From Planomonospora parontospora (GTDB lineage: Bacteria > Actinomycetota > Actinomycetes > Streptosporangiales > Streptosporangiaceae): a stretch of 64,000 nt of DNA. The first letter of the stretch is position 1, and each line of letters begins with the position of its first letter. A model generated the notes under the pieces. It worked only from the letters and a program-made list of their open reading frames with translations. It ran no database searches and was not told the DNA's origin. The stretch is taken from the NCBI GenBank assembly GCA_014647935.1, contig BMQD01000022.1:1-64000 (forward strand). The letters are read 5' to 3'. Shown piece after piece: positions 8,230 to 16,749 of this stretch. Both the position numbers and the translations under genes were made by a program.

Positions 8230-8673
8230 TCACGACGAGCTGAGTTCGGCCAGGCGGCGCAGGGAGAGCCGGAACAGCGCCTCGTTCAGCGGGCGCAGCA
8301 GCGGCCAGCCGAGCCGCCCTGCGGCGCCGAACGGCAGGTCGAGTTCCTCCTCCCAGACGATCGTGCTGCCGCCGCCCTCGCGGGGCAGCACCCGGAAGGC
8401 GCCCTTGCCGCGCACCAGCCGCCCGGTGTGCCGGACCTCGACCACCGCCGGCGGATCCCAGCGGGTGATCTCCATGGTGTCCAGGAAACCGAGCGGGCCC
8501 ACGCCGGTGAAGGCCGCCAGCCTGCTTCCGGCGCTGCGCCCGTCGCCGGCCGCGACGTGCGCGCGGGTCAGGACCATCCACTCGTCGTGCCGCGGCCAGT
8601 CGGTCAGGACGGCGAACACCCGCTCGGGGCCGGCCGCCGCGTCACAGGAGACGCTGATACGGGTCTTGGTCAC
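8230..8673 (-). CDS. SRPBCC family protein (polyketide cyclase/START-like)
   Basis: A 147-residue small-ligand-binding fold protein. It has the family pattern: an N-terminal VSCDAAAGPERVFAVLTDWP strand-helix, a central EITRWDPPAVVEVRHTGR segment and a C-terminal long helix beginning RPLNEALFRLSLRRL. The fold makes a hydrophobic cavity; the ligand is unknown. The start is GTG 8673 (or GTG 8679, two codons earlier). A longer open frame upstream is Pro/Arg-rich shadow sequence. It is convergent with fxsA. Confidence 0.85.
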   Translation of the reverse strand: MTKTRISVSCDAAAGPERVFAVLTDWPRHDEWMVLTRAHVAAGDGRSAGSRLAAFTGVGPLGFLDTMEITRWDPPAVVEVRHTGRLVRGKGAFRVLPREGGGSTIVWEEELDLPFGAAGRLGWPLLRPLNEALFRLSLRRLAELSSS

Positions 8674-8834
8674 GACCACGTCCTGCCCGGGAACCGGCCC
8701 GCTCTCACCGGACGTCCCCGGGCCCTTCCCGGCCCGGGGGCGTCCGGCGTCCCGCCCGCGCCCGGCGGCCCCGCCTCGCCGGGGCCGCCGCCGTACGCCG
8801 GGAGAGCGCGGACGGGACGGGAAAGGCCGCTCGG

Positions 8835-9431
8835 CTACGGGGCCGCGTCGGCGGGAGCGTCGACGTAGATCTCGCCGAACTCCACCGCCGGGGGAGTGAG
8901 GCCCGCGAAGTTCCGGTCGACCGCGGCCCTCTCGGCGGTGTTCGGGTAGGGGTTGGTGCAGCCGGTGCCCGCGCTCGACCCCGACATCAGGTCGGTGCAC
9001 CGGCCGGTGCGCCGGTCGGGCAGGCCCAGGATGTGGCCGATCTCGTGGGTGGCGATGCGCAGCGGGGCGTAGCCCTGACCCGTGGCCTGCCGGCCCATCC
9101 AGACCGTGCCCCGGCCCCGCCCGACGGGCTGGGCGCGGGGCCAGCCGTTGTCCGCGAGGACGACGAAGTCGGCGGGGCTTCCCGCGACGAGGCGGACGTT
9201 GCTCACGCTGTCGTTCCAGATCTGGGCCGCCTGATCCACGGCCGAGCGGAACTCGGCGGCCCGGCTCGCGTCGTAGCGGACGACGCGGACCGCCGCCTGG
9301 GCGGTCCGGTCCGTCTGGACCGCAGGGGCGGGGGAGAGGGGAGCCGCCTGGGCGGGGGGCGCGGTCGCGAGGAAGGCGAGTCCGAGGGCGAACGCGAGGG
9401 CGGAACGGGGGATCCTTGACATCCTTGACAT
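8835..9431 (-). CDS. Secreted snapalysin-like zinc metalloprotease
   Basis: A 198-residue secreted protease of the M7 snapalysin type. A signal peptide spans about residues 1-30 (hydrophobic core ALAFALGLAFLATAPPAQA, cut after AQA). The mature part ends with the extended zinc motif HEIGHILGLPD, where the Asp is the third ligand typical of snapalysins, and two Cys (CTDLMSGSSAGTGC) likely form the family disulfide. The start codon lies in a tandem duplication of ATGTCAAGG, giving MSRMSR; either ATG (9431 or 9422) could be used. GAGGAGG is about ten bases upstream of the first. Confidence 0.9.
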   Translation of the reverse strand: MSRMSRIPRSALAFALGLAFLATAPPAQAAPLSPAPAVQTDRTAQAAVRVVRYDASRAAEFRSAVDQAAQIWNDSVSNVRLVAGSPADFVVLADNGWPRAQPVGRGRGTVWMGRQATGQGYAPLRIATHEIGHILGLPDRRTGRCTDLMSGSSAGTGCTNPYPNTAERAAVDRNFAGLTPPAVEFGEIYVDAPADAAP

Positions 9432-9685
9432 CTCTGTCGGGCCTCCTCGGCCGATGGGGGGTGGTCAGGCGAGGTGCCGTCACGATATTGACCGAGGAGT
9501 TCGCCGGGAATCTGGCAAAAATTCCCTATCACGGTGCTATGGGGGCCTGGTGGGAGGTCCCCGGCAGGCTCTCTGACAATGATCAGCATAAAAGAGTCAA
9601 AAGGCAGTTATGGGTCATATGCGGACGATTCTGTAGGATTTCCAGCCCACGGCCACGGCCGATCCGCCAATGGTTGGAGCACTCG

Positions 9686-9880
9686 ATGCCGGATGGGCAC
9701 TACGGCGTCCTCGGAGGCGCCCTGGACGGCCGCCACGGATCATCCGCCGCGCAGGCGAGGCTGCCGCGCCGGGAGGCGGCCCTCCGCTGCACGCAGGAGA
9801 ACGCGCACCGCCGCTGCATCCTGCCGCCCGGCCACGTGCTGGACCACGTCTACCCTCCCCGCGGGCTCGGCGCCTCCTGA
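9686..9880 (+). CDS. Small Cys/His protein, hypothetical
   Basis: A possible 64-residue protein. The ATG at 9686 is preceded by TTGGAGC at a good distance. The C-terminal part CTQENAHRRCILPPGHVLDH has the Cys-His spacing (C-x-LPPGH-x3-H) seen in small actinobacterial metal-binding proteins. I do not recognise a function. A TAGGAT -10-like box lies at about 9634-9639. The gene is short and may not be real. Confidence 0.4.
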   Translation: MPDGHYGVLGGALDGRHGSSAAQARLPRREAALRCTQENAHRRCILPPGHVLDHVYPPRGLGAS

Positions 9881-9994
9881 CGAGGCGGGCTCCGGCCTGC
9901 CGCGGCGCGTCCGGGCCCCGAGACCGTGCGGCCGGCCCGGCGCCACGGATCTCCGACCGCCGAGGCCTCCTGCGGCAGGGAGATCGCGGACGTC

Positions 9995-10007
9995 TAACAT
10001 CGGGCGG
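9995..10007 (+). promoter_or_regulatory. Leaderless promoter -10 of sigma factor gene
   Basis: TAACAT (9995-10000) precedes the GTG at 10008 by seven bases. This fixes the sigma factor start and implies a leaderless mRNA. Confidence 0.6.
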
Positions 10008-10913
10008 GTGGATCTCCTGGGGACGGACGCGGGCGAGCGGCCGCGGACGCCGGTGGAGGTGTTCGAGGAGCAGCGGCCCCGGTTGCGCGGTCTGGCCTAT
10101 CGGCTGCTCGGCTCGGCCGCCGAAGCCGAGGACCTGGTGCAGGAGACGTTCCTGCGCTGGAGCCGAGCCGGCCGTGTCGATGTTCCGGCCGCCTGGCTGA
10201 CCAAGGTGATCACCAATCTGTGCCTGAACCAGCTCGCTTCGGCGCGGCGGCGCCGGGAGAGCTACGCGGGCCCGTGGCTGCCCGAGCCGGTGCTCACCGG
10301 GGACGGCGTGCTCGGTCCGCTGGAGACCGCCGAGCAACGCGAATCGGTGTCACTGGGCCTGCTGGTCCTGCTGGAGCGCCTGAGCCCGGCCGAGCGGGCC
10401 GTCTTCGTGCTGCGCGAGGCGTTCGGGCACAGTCACGCCGAGATCGGTGACATCGTCGGCCTCGACGAGGCGTACTCCCGGCAGCTCCACCGCCGGGCGA
10501 GGGCGCATGTCGGCGAGTCGCGCAAACGGTTCGACGCGGACCGCGAACAGCATCGCCGTATCGTCGAGGGGTTTCTGGCCGCGACCTTGCGCGGTGACGT
10601 GGCCGGGCTGGAGCGGCTGCTCGCCGCGGACGTGGTCGCCTGGGCGGACGGCGGCGGGTCGACCGCGGCGCGGCGGCCCGTGTGCGGGCGTGAACGGGTG
10701 CTGCGTTATCTGCGTGGTCTCAGCGTCCGGCCGGAGGCGTCCGCGGTGACGGCGGCGGTCGCGGAGGTCAACGGCGAGTTCGCCGTGCTCCTGCGGCACG
10801 CGGGCGAACTGCGCGCGGTCATGGCCGTGGAGATCGGCGATGGCCGGGTCGACACGGTGCGGACGCTGATGAATCCCGCCAAGCTCGCGTTCGCCGCCGC
10901 TCAGCTCGTGTGA
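10008..10913 (+). CDS. ECF41-type RNA polymerase sigma factor (SigJ-like)
   Basis: A 301-residue ECF sigma factor with the extended C-terminus of the ECF41/SigJ group. Region 2 is FEEQRPRLRGLAYRLLGSAA followed by EAEDLVQETFLRW, and region 4 is ERLSPAERAVFVLREAFGHS followed by HAEIGDIVGLDEAYSRQ. Residues about 185-301 are an SnoaL-like fused domain with ADGGGS, close to the DGGGK motif that in ECF41 proteins contacts the core and regulates activity in place of a separate anti-sigma factor. ECF41 genes usually adjoin a small oxidoreductase, epimerase or carboxymuconolactone decarboxylase; here the neighbour is an FAD-dependent oxidoreductase. Confidence 0.92.
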   Translation: MDLLGTDAGERPRTPVEVFEEQRPRLRGLAYRLLGSAAEAEDLVQETFLRWSRAGRVDVPAAWLTKVITNLCLNQLASARRRRESYAGPWLPEPVLTGDGVLGPLETAEQRESVSLGLLVLLERLSPAERAVFVLREAFGHSHAEIGDIVGLDEAYSRQLHRRARAHVGESRKRFDADREQHRRIVEGFLAATLRGDVAGLERLLAADVVAWADGGGSTAARRPVCGRERVLRYLRGLSVRPEASAVTAAVAEVNGEFAVLLRHAGELRAVMAVEIGDGRVDTVRTLMNPAKLAFAAAQLV

Positions 10914-10933
10914 GGACGCTCACACCCGGGCGG

Positions 10934-10961
10934 TGTCACGAATCGGGCGGCCTGCCGGTTC
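10934..10961 (+). promoter_or_regulatory. Candidate ECF41 target promoter
   Basis: TGTCACG (10934-10940) is followed after 15 bases by CGGTTC (10956-10961), 25 bases before the downstream start codon. The -35 TGTCAC matches the TGTCACA-type -35 that I recall for ECF41 promoters; the -10 match is looser. It would put the oxidoreductase under the adjacent sigma factor. Confidence 0.5.
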
Positions 10962-10986
10962 AAATGGGGACTCGATCGGAGGAACC

Positions 10987-12108
10987 ATGGCAGAGCGCGT
11001 TGTGGTACTGGGCGCCGGTTACGCCGGGCTGGCCGCCGCCAAGCGGGCGGCCCGGCGGTTGCGCGGCACCGATGCCCGGGTGACGCTGGTGAACGTGAGC
11101 GACCGGTTCGTGGAGCGGGTGCGACTCCACCAGCTGGCGGCCGGGCAGGTGCTCGCCGACCTGCCCCTGCGCGGCCTGCTCGACGGCACCGGTGTGGAGC
11201 TGGTGGTGGCCGGGGTGACGGGACTCGACCTCGGCGCGCGGGTCGTGCGGCTGGACACCGTCCCGTACGAGGTGGGCTACGACGTGCTGGTCTACGCTCT
11301 CGGCAGCGGCGCCGACCTGGACGCGGTGCCCGGGGCGGCCGAGCACGCGTTCACCCTCGCCGTCGCGGGCGAGGCGGTCCGGCTGCGGTCACGCCTGACC
11401 GAGGCCCGCACGGTCGCCGTGGTGGGCGGCGGACTGACCGGAATCGAGGCCGCGGCCGAGTTCAAGGAGGCGCATCCGCAGCTGGAGGTCCGGCTGATCT
11501 GCGCCGGTCCTGTCGGGGACGGGCTCTCCGCGACGGCTCGCCGGCATCTCCACCGCGCCTTCCGGCGGCTGGGCGTCACCGTGCACGAGCACACCCCGGT
11601 CGCCGAGGTCGGCCCGGACGGATTGTTCCTGGAGGACGGCCGCGAGGCACCCGCCGACACCGTGGTGTGGGCCGCCGGCTTCCGCGTCGCCGGCCTGGCG
11701 GCGGCTTCGGGACTGGCCGTGGACGGGCAGGACCGCATGCTGGTCGACGCGACCCTCCGCTCGCTCTCGCACCCCGGGGTGTTCGGCATCGGGGACGCCG
11801 CGAACGCGCAGGCCGCGGGCGGGCGATCGCGGATGTCCTGCCAGACCGGCCTGCCGATGGGACTGCAGGCGGGCGACGCGGTGGCCGGCCTGGTGACGGG
11901 ACGAGACCTGCGCCCGGCCAGGATCCGTCATCTCTGGCAGAACATCAGCCTGGGCCGCCGCGACGGCGTCACCCAGTTCACCCGCGCCGACGACAGCCCG
12001 CTCGGCGCCGTCCTGACCGGCTGGGCGTCGGCACGCCACAAGGAGGCCGTCATCCGCGGCACCGTGTGGAGGCTGCGCCATCCCGGGCCCTGCGGTCCGG
12101 GCGCGTGA
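10987..12108 (+). CDS. FAD-dependent NAD(P)H oxidoreductase, type II NADH dehydrogenase-like
   Basis: A 373-residue two-dinucleotide-fold flavoprotein. The FAD motif VVLGAGYAGLAAAKRAA is at the N-terminus, the NAD(P)H motif VAVVGGGLTGIEAAAEFKE is near residue 140, and the second FAD contact HPGVFGIGDAANAQAAGG is near residue 265. Overall form matches Ndh-2/AIF-like enzymes that oxidise NAD(P)H with quinones or small acceptors. ATG 10987 has GGAGGAACC directly upstream. It lies just after the ECF41 sigma gene and carries a possible promoter for it, so it is the likely partner gene of that sigma factor. Confidence 0.9.
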   Translation: MAERVVVLGAGYAGLAAAKRAARRLRGTDARVTLVNVSDRFVERVRLHQLAAGQVLADLPLRGLLDGTGVELVVAGVTGLDLGARVVRLDTVPYEVGYDVLVYALGSGADLDAVPGAAEHAFTLAVAGEAVRLRSRLTEARTVAVVGGGLTGIEAAAEFKEAHPQLEVRLICAGPVGDGLSATARRHLHRAFRRLGVTVHEHTPVAEVGPDGLFLEDGREAPADTVVWAAGFRVAGLAAASGLAVDGQDRMLVDATLRSLSHPGVFGIGDAANAQAAGGRSRMSCQTGLPMGLQAGDAVAGLVTGRDLRPARIRHLWQNISLGRRDGVTQFTRADDSPLGAVLTGWASARHKEAVIRGTVWRLRHPGPCGPGA

Positions 12109-12202
12109 TCCGTCACCGTCCGGTCCCCGCCCGGGGCCGGCGGAGGCAGGGGCAGGGTAAGGAGATCCCACTCCCCGCCACTTTCAACGTACAGCGCACA
12201 GG

Positions 12203-12221
12203 GGGGCTTGCGGCAAGACCC
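12203..12221 (+). promoter_or_regulatory. Rifamycin-associated element (RAE)
   Basis: GGGGCTTGCGGCAAGACCC is the inverted-repeat element described upstream of rifamycin-inactivating genes in actinomycetes and linked to rifamycin induction. It lies 60 bases before rph. Its TTGCGG (12209-12214) is 18 bases from CAGAAT (12233-12238), so it may overlap the -35 of the rph promoter; that spacing is my reading. Confidence 0.85.
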
Positions 12222-12280
12222 GGGTCCTGCCGCAGAATCGGCGGCCGGACGCGGTACCGACGAGGAAGCGGGGGCACGGC

Positions 12281-14896
12281 GTGGATGCGTTGACCGAGCG
12301 GTACGTGGTGGATCTTCAAGAGGTGGACGAGACGCAGGTCGCGGTCGTCGGCGGCAAGGCCGCGCAACTGGGCGGGCTGTCGCGGATCGAAGGCGTCCGC
12401 GTGCCGGCCGGGTTCTGCGTGACGACGGCCGCCTTCCGGCGGATCATGACGGAAGCGCCGTCGGTCGGCGACCGGCTCGACCGGCTGTCGCGCCTGGACC
12501 CGGACGACCGGGAGCCGATCCGCACGCTCAGCGCGGAGATCCGCCGGACCATGGAAGGGATCGCCGTCCCGGACGACCTGGCGGCGGCGATCACCCGCGC
12601 GCTCGCCCGGCTCGGCGGGCGGACCGCCTGCGCCGTGCGGTCCAGCGCGACGGCGGAGGACCTGCCGACGGCCTCCTTCGCGGGCCAGCAGGACACGTAC
12701 CTGAACGTCGTGGGGCCGGCGGCGGTCCTCCGCCACGTCAGCCGGTGCTGGGCGTCGCTGTTCACCGAGCGGGCCGTGACCTACCGCCTGCGGAACGGCT
12801 TCGACCACCGGAAGGTCCGCATGGCCGTGGTCGTGCAGCAGATGGTCTTCCCGGATGCGGCCGGCGTCCTGTTCACGGCCGACCCCGTCACGGGCGACCG
12901 GAAGGCCGCCACCGTGGAAGCCGGCTTCGGCCTCGGCGAGGCCCTGGTCTCCGGCCTGGTGAACCCGGACGTCTTCAGGGTGCGCGACGGTGAGGTCGTC
13001 GCCCGGGCGGTCGCGGCCGGCCGGCGTGCCGGCCACGCCCCGCCGGCCGGGGGAACGCGGGAGGCGGAGGCCGACCCGGAGCGGCAGGGGCGGCCGGCGC
13101 TGACGGATGCGCAGGTCGTGCGGCTCGTCCGGCTCGGGCGGCGGATCGAAGCGCATTTCGGCCGCCCGCAGGACATCGAATGGTGCCTGGTCGGCGACGA
13201 CTTCCAGATCGTGCAGAGCCGGCCGATCACCACGCTGTTCCCCGTCCCCGCGGCCCGCGACCGGGAGAACCACGTCTACGTCTCCGTCGGCCATCAGCAG
13301 ATGATGACCGACCCCCTGAAGCCCCTGGGACTCTCCATGTGGCGGCTGACGGCCATGGTGCCGATGCACGAGGCCGGCGGGAGGCTGTTCGTCGACGTCA
13401 CCCGGCGCCTGGCCTCGCCCGCGAGCCGCGCCGGCCTCCTGGACGTCATGGGGAGAGGCGACCCGCTGGTCAGGGACGCGCTGGAGACCGTACTCGACCG
13501 CCACGACTTCGTCCCGACGCTCCCGGACGGCGGTCCGGGCGGTCCCGGCGGGTCACCGGCCGGCGGCCCGCCCGCCCCGATCGAGACCGATCCGGCCATC
13601 GTCGCCGAGCTGATCGAGCGCAGCCAGGCCTCCCTCGCCGCCCTGCGGCGCGACATCCGGACGAAGACCGGACCGGCGCTGTTCGACTTCCTGCTGGAGG
13701 CGTTCCAGGAGCACAAGCGGGTCCTCGGTGACCCGTTGAGCATGCAGGCGATCATGGCGGGGATGGAGGCCACCTGGTGGCTCAACGACCGGCTGCGGGA
13801 ATGGCTGGGCGAGAAGAACGCGGCCGACACCCTCACGCTGTCCGCCCCCGGCAACGTCACGTCGGAGATGGGACTCGCCCTGCTCGACGTCGCCGACGTG
13901 ATCCGCCCGCATCCGGAGGTGGTGGCGTTCCTGCGGGGCGTCGAGGACGACGGGTTCCTGGACGGGCTGCCGGAGCTCCCGGGCGGGGCCGAGGCGCGCC
14001 GCGCCATCGAGTCCTACCTCGACCGGTACGGCATGCGCTGCGTCGGTGAGATCGACATCACGAGGCCGCGCTGGCGCGAACGCCCCGCCACGCTCGTGCC
14101 CGCCATCCTCGACAACGTCAGGAACTTCGAGCCGGGCGCCGCCGGGCGGCGCTTCGAGCGAGGACGGCAGGAGGCGCGGAAGAAGGCGCAGGAGGTGCTC
14201 GAACGCCTGCGGGCCCTGCCGGACGGGGAGCGCAGGGCCGACGAGACCGGGAGGATGATCGACCGGGTCCGGACCTTCATCGGCTACCGGGAGTACCCGA
14301 AGTACGGCATCGTCAGCCGCTACCTCGTCTACAAGGAGGCCCTGCTGGAGGAGGCCGGGCGCCTCGTCCGGGCCGGCGTGCTCCCTGAGCGGGAGGACGT
14401 CTTCTACCTCACGTTCCAGGAGTTCCACGACGCCGTGCGCTCGAACCGGGTGGACGGGGAGCTGATCCGCCGGCGCAAGGAGGAGTTCCGGTCGTACCAC
14501 GCGCTCACGCCGCCCCGGGTGCTCACGTCCGACGGCGAGGCCGTCACCGGGGCCTACCGGCGCGACGACGTGCCGGTCGGCGCCCTGATCGGCCTGCCGG
14601 TCTCCGCGGGGACCGTCGAGGGGCGCGCCCGCGTCGTCCTGGACATGGCCCGGGCCGAGCTCGAACCGGGTGACATCCTCGTCACGGCCCACACGGACCC
14701 GAGCTGGACGCCCCTCTTCGTCGCCGTCACAGGCCTGGTGACGGAGGTCGGCGGACTGATGACGCACGGCGCGGTGATCGCCCGGGAGTACGGCCTGCCG
14801 GCCGTCGTCGGCGTGCCGGACGCCACCCGGCTGATCCGCGAGGGGCAGCGGATCCGCGTGCACGGAAGTGACGGGTACGTCGAGATCCTGTCTTGA
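12281..14896 (+). CDS. rph: Rifamycin-inactivating phosphotransferase
   Basis: An 871-residue enzyme of the PEP-synthase-like rifampin phosphotransferase family, normally about 860-870 residues. It transfers the beta-phosphate of ATP to the C21 hydroxyl of rifamycins. Domains in order: N-terminal ATP-grasp (VGGKAAQLGGLSRIEGVRVP, CAVRSSATAEDLPTASFAGQ), ATP-binding GVLFTADPVTGDR, central rifamycin-binding helical domain (about 330-760), and C-terminal swivelling domain with the catalytic His in GGLMTHGAVIAREYGLPAVV (about His829). The GTG at 12281 matches the family start and follows GAGGAAG. The RAE upstream strongly supports the assignment over PEP synthase. Confidence 0.95.
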   Translation: MDALTERYVVDLQEVDETQVAVVGGKAAQLGGLSRIEGVRVPAGFCVTTAAFRRIMTEAPSVGDRLDRLSRLDPDDREPIRTLSAEIRRTMEGIAVPDDLAAAITRALARLGGRTACAVRSSATAEDLPTASFAGQQDTYLNVVGPAAVLRHVSRCWASLFTERAVTYRLRNGFDHRKVRMAVVVQQMVFPDAAGVLFTADPVTGDRKAATVEAGFGLGEALVSGLVNPDVFRVRDGEVVARAVAAGRRAGHAPPAGGTREAEADPERQGRPALTDAQVVRLVRLGRRIEAHFGRPQDIEWCLVGDDFQIVQSRPITTLFPVPAARDRENHVYVSVGHQQMMTDPLKPLGLSMWRLTAMVPMHEAGGRLFVDVTRRLASPASRAGLLDVMGRGDPLVRDALETVLDRHDFVPTLPDGGPGGPGGSPAGGPPAPIETDPAIVAELIERSQASLAALRRDIRTKTGPALFDFLLEAFQEHKRVLGDPLSMQAIMAGMEATWWLNDRLREWLGEKNAADTLTLSAPGNVTSEMGLALLDVADVIRPHPEVVAFLRGVEDDGFLDGLPELPGGAEARRAIESYLDRYGMRCVGEIDITRPRWRERPATLVPAILDNVRNFEPGAAGRRFERGRQEARKKAQEVLERLRALPDGERRADETGRMIDRVRTFIGYREYPKYGIVSRYLVYKEALLEEAGRLVRAGVLPEREDVFYLTFQEFHDAVRSNRVDGELIRRRKEEFRSYHALTPPRVLTSDGEAVTGAYRRDDVPVGALIGLPVSAGTVEGRARVVLDMARAELEPGDILVTAHTDPSWTPLFVAVTGLVTEVGGLMTHGAVIAREYGLPAVVGVPDATRLIREGQRIRVHGSDGYVEILS

Positions 14897-14974
14897 CCGG
14901 CGTCCCGGCGAGAGCCGACCCCGGCGGGGGAGCGCCGCGCCGCTGACCGGCCCGCCGCGCCGGTCCTGGGCGGT

Positions 14975-15005
14975 CGGCCGGTTCCGCACCCGCCCTAACC
15001 GGCCG
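14975..15005. terminator. Hairpin between convergent rph and yihY-like genes
   Basis: CGGCCGGTT (14975-14983) and AACCGGCCG (14997-15005) are perfect 9-bp arms with a 13-base loop. The element overlaps the stop codon of the minus-strand gene. Confidence 0.55.
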
Positions 15006-16077
15006 GTCTGTTCCGCCGCCAGAACCGGAGCGCGGCCCGCACCGCCCTGACACCGGCCCGCACGGCCGCGATGGCCGCCGAGCCGACCGCTCCCACCAGG
15101 GGTTCGCGCTCCTCCTCGGCGGTGGGACCGGGGTCGGGCCCGCAGGGCGTGGAATCCCCTGCACGGCAGGCCTCCAGCTGGGCGGCGAAGGCCAGTCCGA
15201 GGAAGAGGGCCATCGAGCTGAGGAAGGACCACAGCAGCAGGGCCATCACGGCGGTGAGCGGGCCGTAGGTGGCGCCGAAGGTGCCGCTGCTCTCGATGTA
15301 CAGGGCCAGGAGCAGGGTGAAGGCCGTCCACAGGACGAGGGCGACCAGCGCCCCGAAGGCCAGCCAGGTGTGGCCTGGCTGCCGGCGCCGCGGGGAGGCG
15401 CGGAACAGCACGGAGGTCGACAGGAGCGCGAGCAGGAAGCCCAGCGGCCAGCGCACCAGCGCGAAGGCGTCCTGGGCGCCCTCGCCCCAGTCGTACACCT
15501 CCGCCAGAGCGCGGCCGATCGCGCCGCCGCCGACCATCGCCGTGAAACCGGCCGTCATGAAGGCACCCGCGGTCAGCGCCATCACCAGGGCCCTGGCGTA
15601 TTTGCGGTGGAAGGGACGGTCCCGTTCGACGCCGTAGATGCGGTTCGCGCCCCGCTCGACCTGGGCCATCGCGCTGGTCAGCGAGACCAGCGCGGTGAGC
15701 AGGCCGAACGAGAGGGCGAGGGTGCCGCCGGTCCGGCTCGCCTGCCGGTGGCTGTCGTCCAGCACGTCCCTGACCGCCTCGACGCCCGGGCCGGGGGCCA
15801 GGTGGCCCAGCGTCAGCTCCAGGGCCTGGCCGAGCCGCTCCTGGTCGATCACCGAGCTCAGCCCGACCAGGGCGATGGCGCCGGGGATGATGGAGAGGCA
15901 GATCTGGAAGGCCAGCGCGCGGGAGTTGGTGAGGCCGTCGCCGTACCGGAAGCGGGTGTAGGAGTCGCGGGCCAGATGCCAGCGGCCGTACCTGCGGAGT
16001 GTGGCCCACGCGTGGTCGGCGGAGAGCTCCTCGCCGCCCATGCTGCGGGTCTGCGGCACTCGTGTTGCGGTTCCCAT
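14995..16077 (-). CDS. YihY/BrkB family membrane protein
   Basis: A 360-residue integral membrane protein of the YihY/virulence factor BrkB family (formerly mis-called RNase BN). Conserved parts include DGLTNSRALAFQICLSIIPG, the GGTLALSFGLLTALVSLTSA stretch and about six transmembrane helices, ending with a polar acidic-then-basic tail. These proteins are thought to be transporters of unknown substrate. I start at ATG 16077 (MGTATRVPQ); an open frame runs further upstream but only through the repeat and terminator region after rbpA. No clear Shine-Dalgarno is visible. Confidence 0.87.
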   Translation of the reverse strand: MGTATRVPQTRSMGGEELSADHAWATLRRYGRWHLARDSYTRFRYGDGLTNSRALAFQICLSIIPGAIALVGLSSVIDQERLGQALELTLGHLAPGPGVEAVRDVLDDSHRQASRTGGTLALSFGLLTALVSLTSAMAQVERGANRIYGVERDRPFHRKYARALVMALTAGAFMTAGFTAMVGGGAIGRALAEVYDWGEGAQDAFALVRWPLGFLLALLSTSVLFRASPRRRQPGHTWLAFGALVALVLWTAFTLLLALYIESSGTFGATYGPLTAVMALLLWSFLSSMALFLGLAFAAQLEACRAGDSTPCGPDPGPTAEEEREPLVGAVGSAAIAAVRAGVRAVRAALRFWRRNRPAG

Positions 16078-16109
16078 GTCGGTGAGAACAATGCCGGAAA
16101 AGTCAGCCG

Positions 16110-16245
16110 GTGAACAGCGGAGGACGGCACGGGACCGCCGGTCGGTACGGGACCCCCGAACGGCACGGGACCTCCGGCCGGTACAGGAGGCAGCCCGGCC
16201 GGTACAGGGCCCCACTCGGACGGCGCGGGACCGCCCCCGGACGGC
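16110..16245. repeat. Imperfect short tandem repeats after rbpA
   Basis: Units of about 15-17 bases built on (A/G)CGG(C/T)(A/G)CGGGACC recur across this gap between rbpA and the yihY-like gene. Examples are GGACGGCGCGGGACC twice in a row near 16217-16252. I see no coding role. Confidence 0.5.
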
Positions 16246-16282
16246 GCGGGACCCCGGCACCCGAGAGGTGCCGGGGTCCCGC
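16246..16282. terminator. Strong terminator downstream of rbpA
   Basis: GCGGGACCCCGGCACC (16246-16261) and GGTGCCGGGGTCCCGC (16267-16282) form a perfect 16-bp stem with a CGAGA loop. It lies 42 bases past the rbpA stop on the minus strand. Confidence 0.8.
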
Positions 16283-16323
16283 CGCGGTCCGCGGCCCCGC
16301 CGGTCGGCGAGCGTCCGTCCTGG

Positions 16324-16668
16324 TCAGGCGCTCTTGCGGCGCTGGGCCCGGAGGATCGCCAGACGCTCGTTGAGGACCTCCTCGAGGTCCTCGATCGTGC
16401 GCCGCTCCAGCAGCATGTCCCAGTGCGTCCTGGGGGGTTTGGCCTTCTTGGCCTCCGGTAGCTCGCCGTCCACCCGGATCGCGGTGACACCGCACATGCG
16501 GCACTCCCACGTCGCGGGGATCTCGGCCTCGGCCGCGAACGGGACGTCGAACCGATGGCCCTTCGGACAGGTGTAGGAAACCTCCTGACGCGGGGCCAGA
16601 TCGGTGTTGCGGTCGTTCTCGTAGCTGGTCGCCCCGAGTCGGGTACCGCGCAGCGCACGCTCGCCCAT
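16324..16668 (-). CDS. rbpA: RNA polymerase-binding protein RbpA
   Basis: A 114-residue RbpA, the actinobacterial factor that binds RNA polymerase holoenzyme with the principal sigma factor and stimulates open-complex formation. In Streptomyces and mycobacteria it also raises basal tolerance to rifampicin. The N-terminal GTRLGATSYENDRNTDLAPR tail, the zinc-binding core (YTCPKGHRF and WECRMCG) and the C-terminal sigma-interaction helix (THWDMLLERRTIEDLEEVLN) are all present. AGGAGG lies eight bases before ATG 16668. A SigR-type promoter lies upstream, as in Streptomyces. Confidence 0.97.
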   Translation of the reverse strand: MGERALRGTRLGATSYENDRNTDLAPRQEVSYTCPKGHRFDVPFAAEAEIPATWECRMCGVTAIRVDGELPEAKKAKPPRTHWDMLLERRTIEDLEEVLNERLAILRAQRRKSA

Positions 16669-16723
16669 GTCTCAATGCCTCCTGAAGGGCCCCGTCGTGA
16701 GGGGTTGAACTCCCACGGCGTAC

Positions 16724-16749
16724 AACGCTTGATACCGTGTGTGGATTCC
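16724..16749 (-). promoter_or_regulatory. SigR-type promoter of rbpA
   Basis: Reading the minus strand, GGGAAT-type -35 (GGAAT at 16745-16749) is followed by exactly 18 bases and then GTT (16724-16726), matching the SigR consensus GGGAAT-N18-GTT. A perfect inverted repeat, CCGTGTGTGG (16735-16744) and CCACACACGG (16749-16758), overlaps the -35 and spacer. This predicts induction by thiol-oxidative stress. Confidence 0.8.

Noticed and set aside
13553-16009. 818-codon minus frame across rph and the yihY-like gene
   Set aside because: It is antisense to rph over more than half its length and has no domain; both real genes explain the region.
16110-16245. Short regular repeats considered as a CRISPR array
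   Set aside because: Units are 15-17 bases with no unique spacers and no cas genes in the window; simple tandem repeats fit better.
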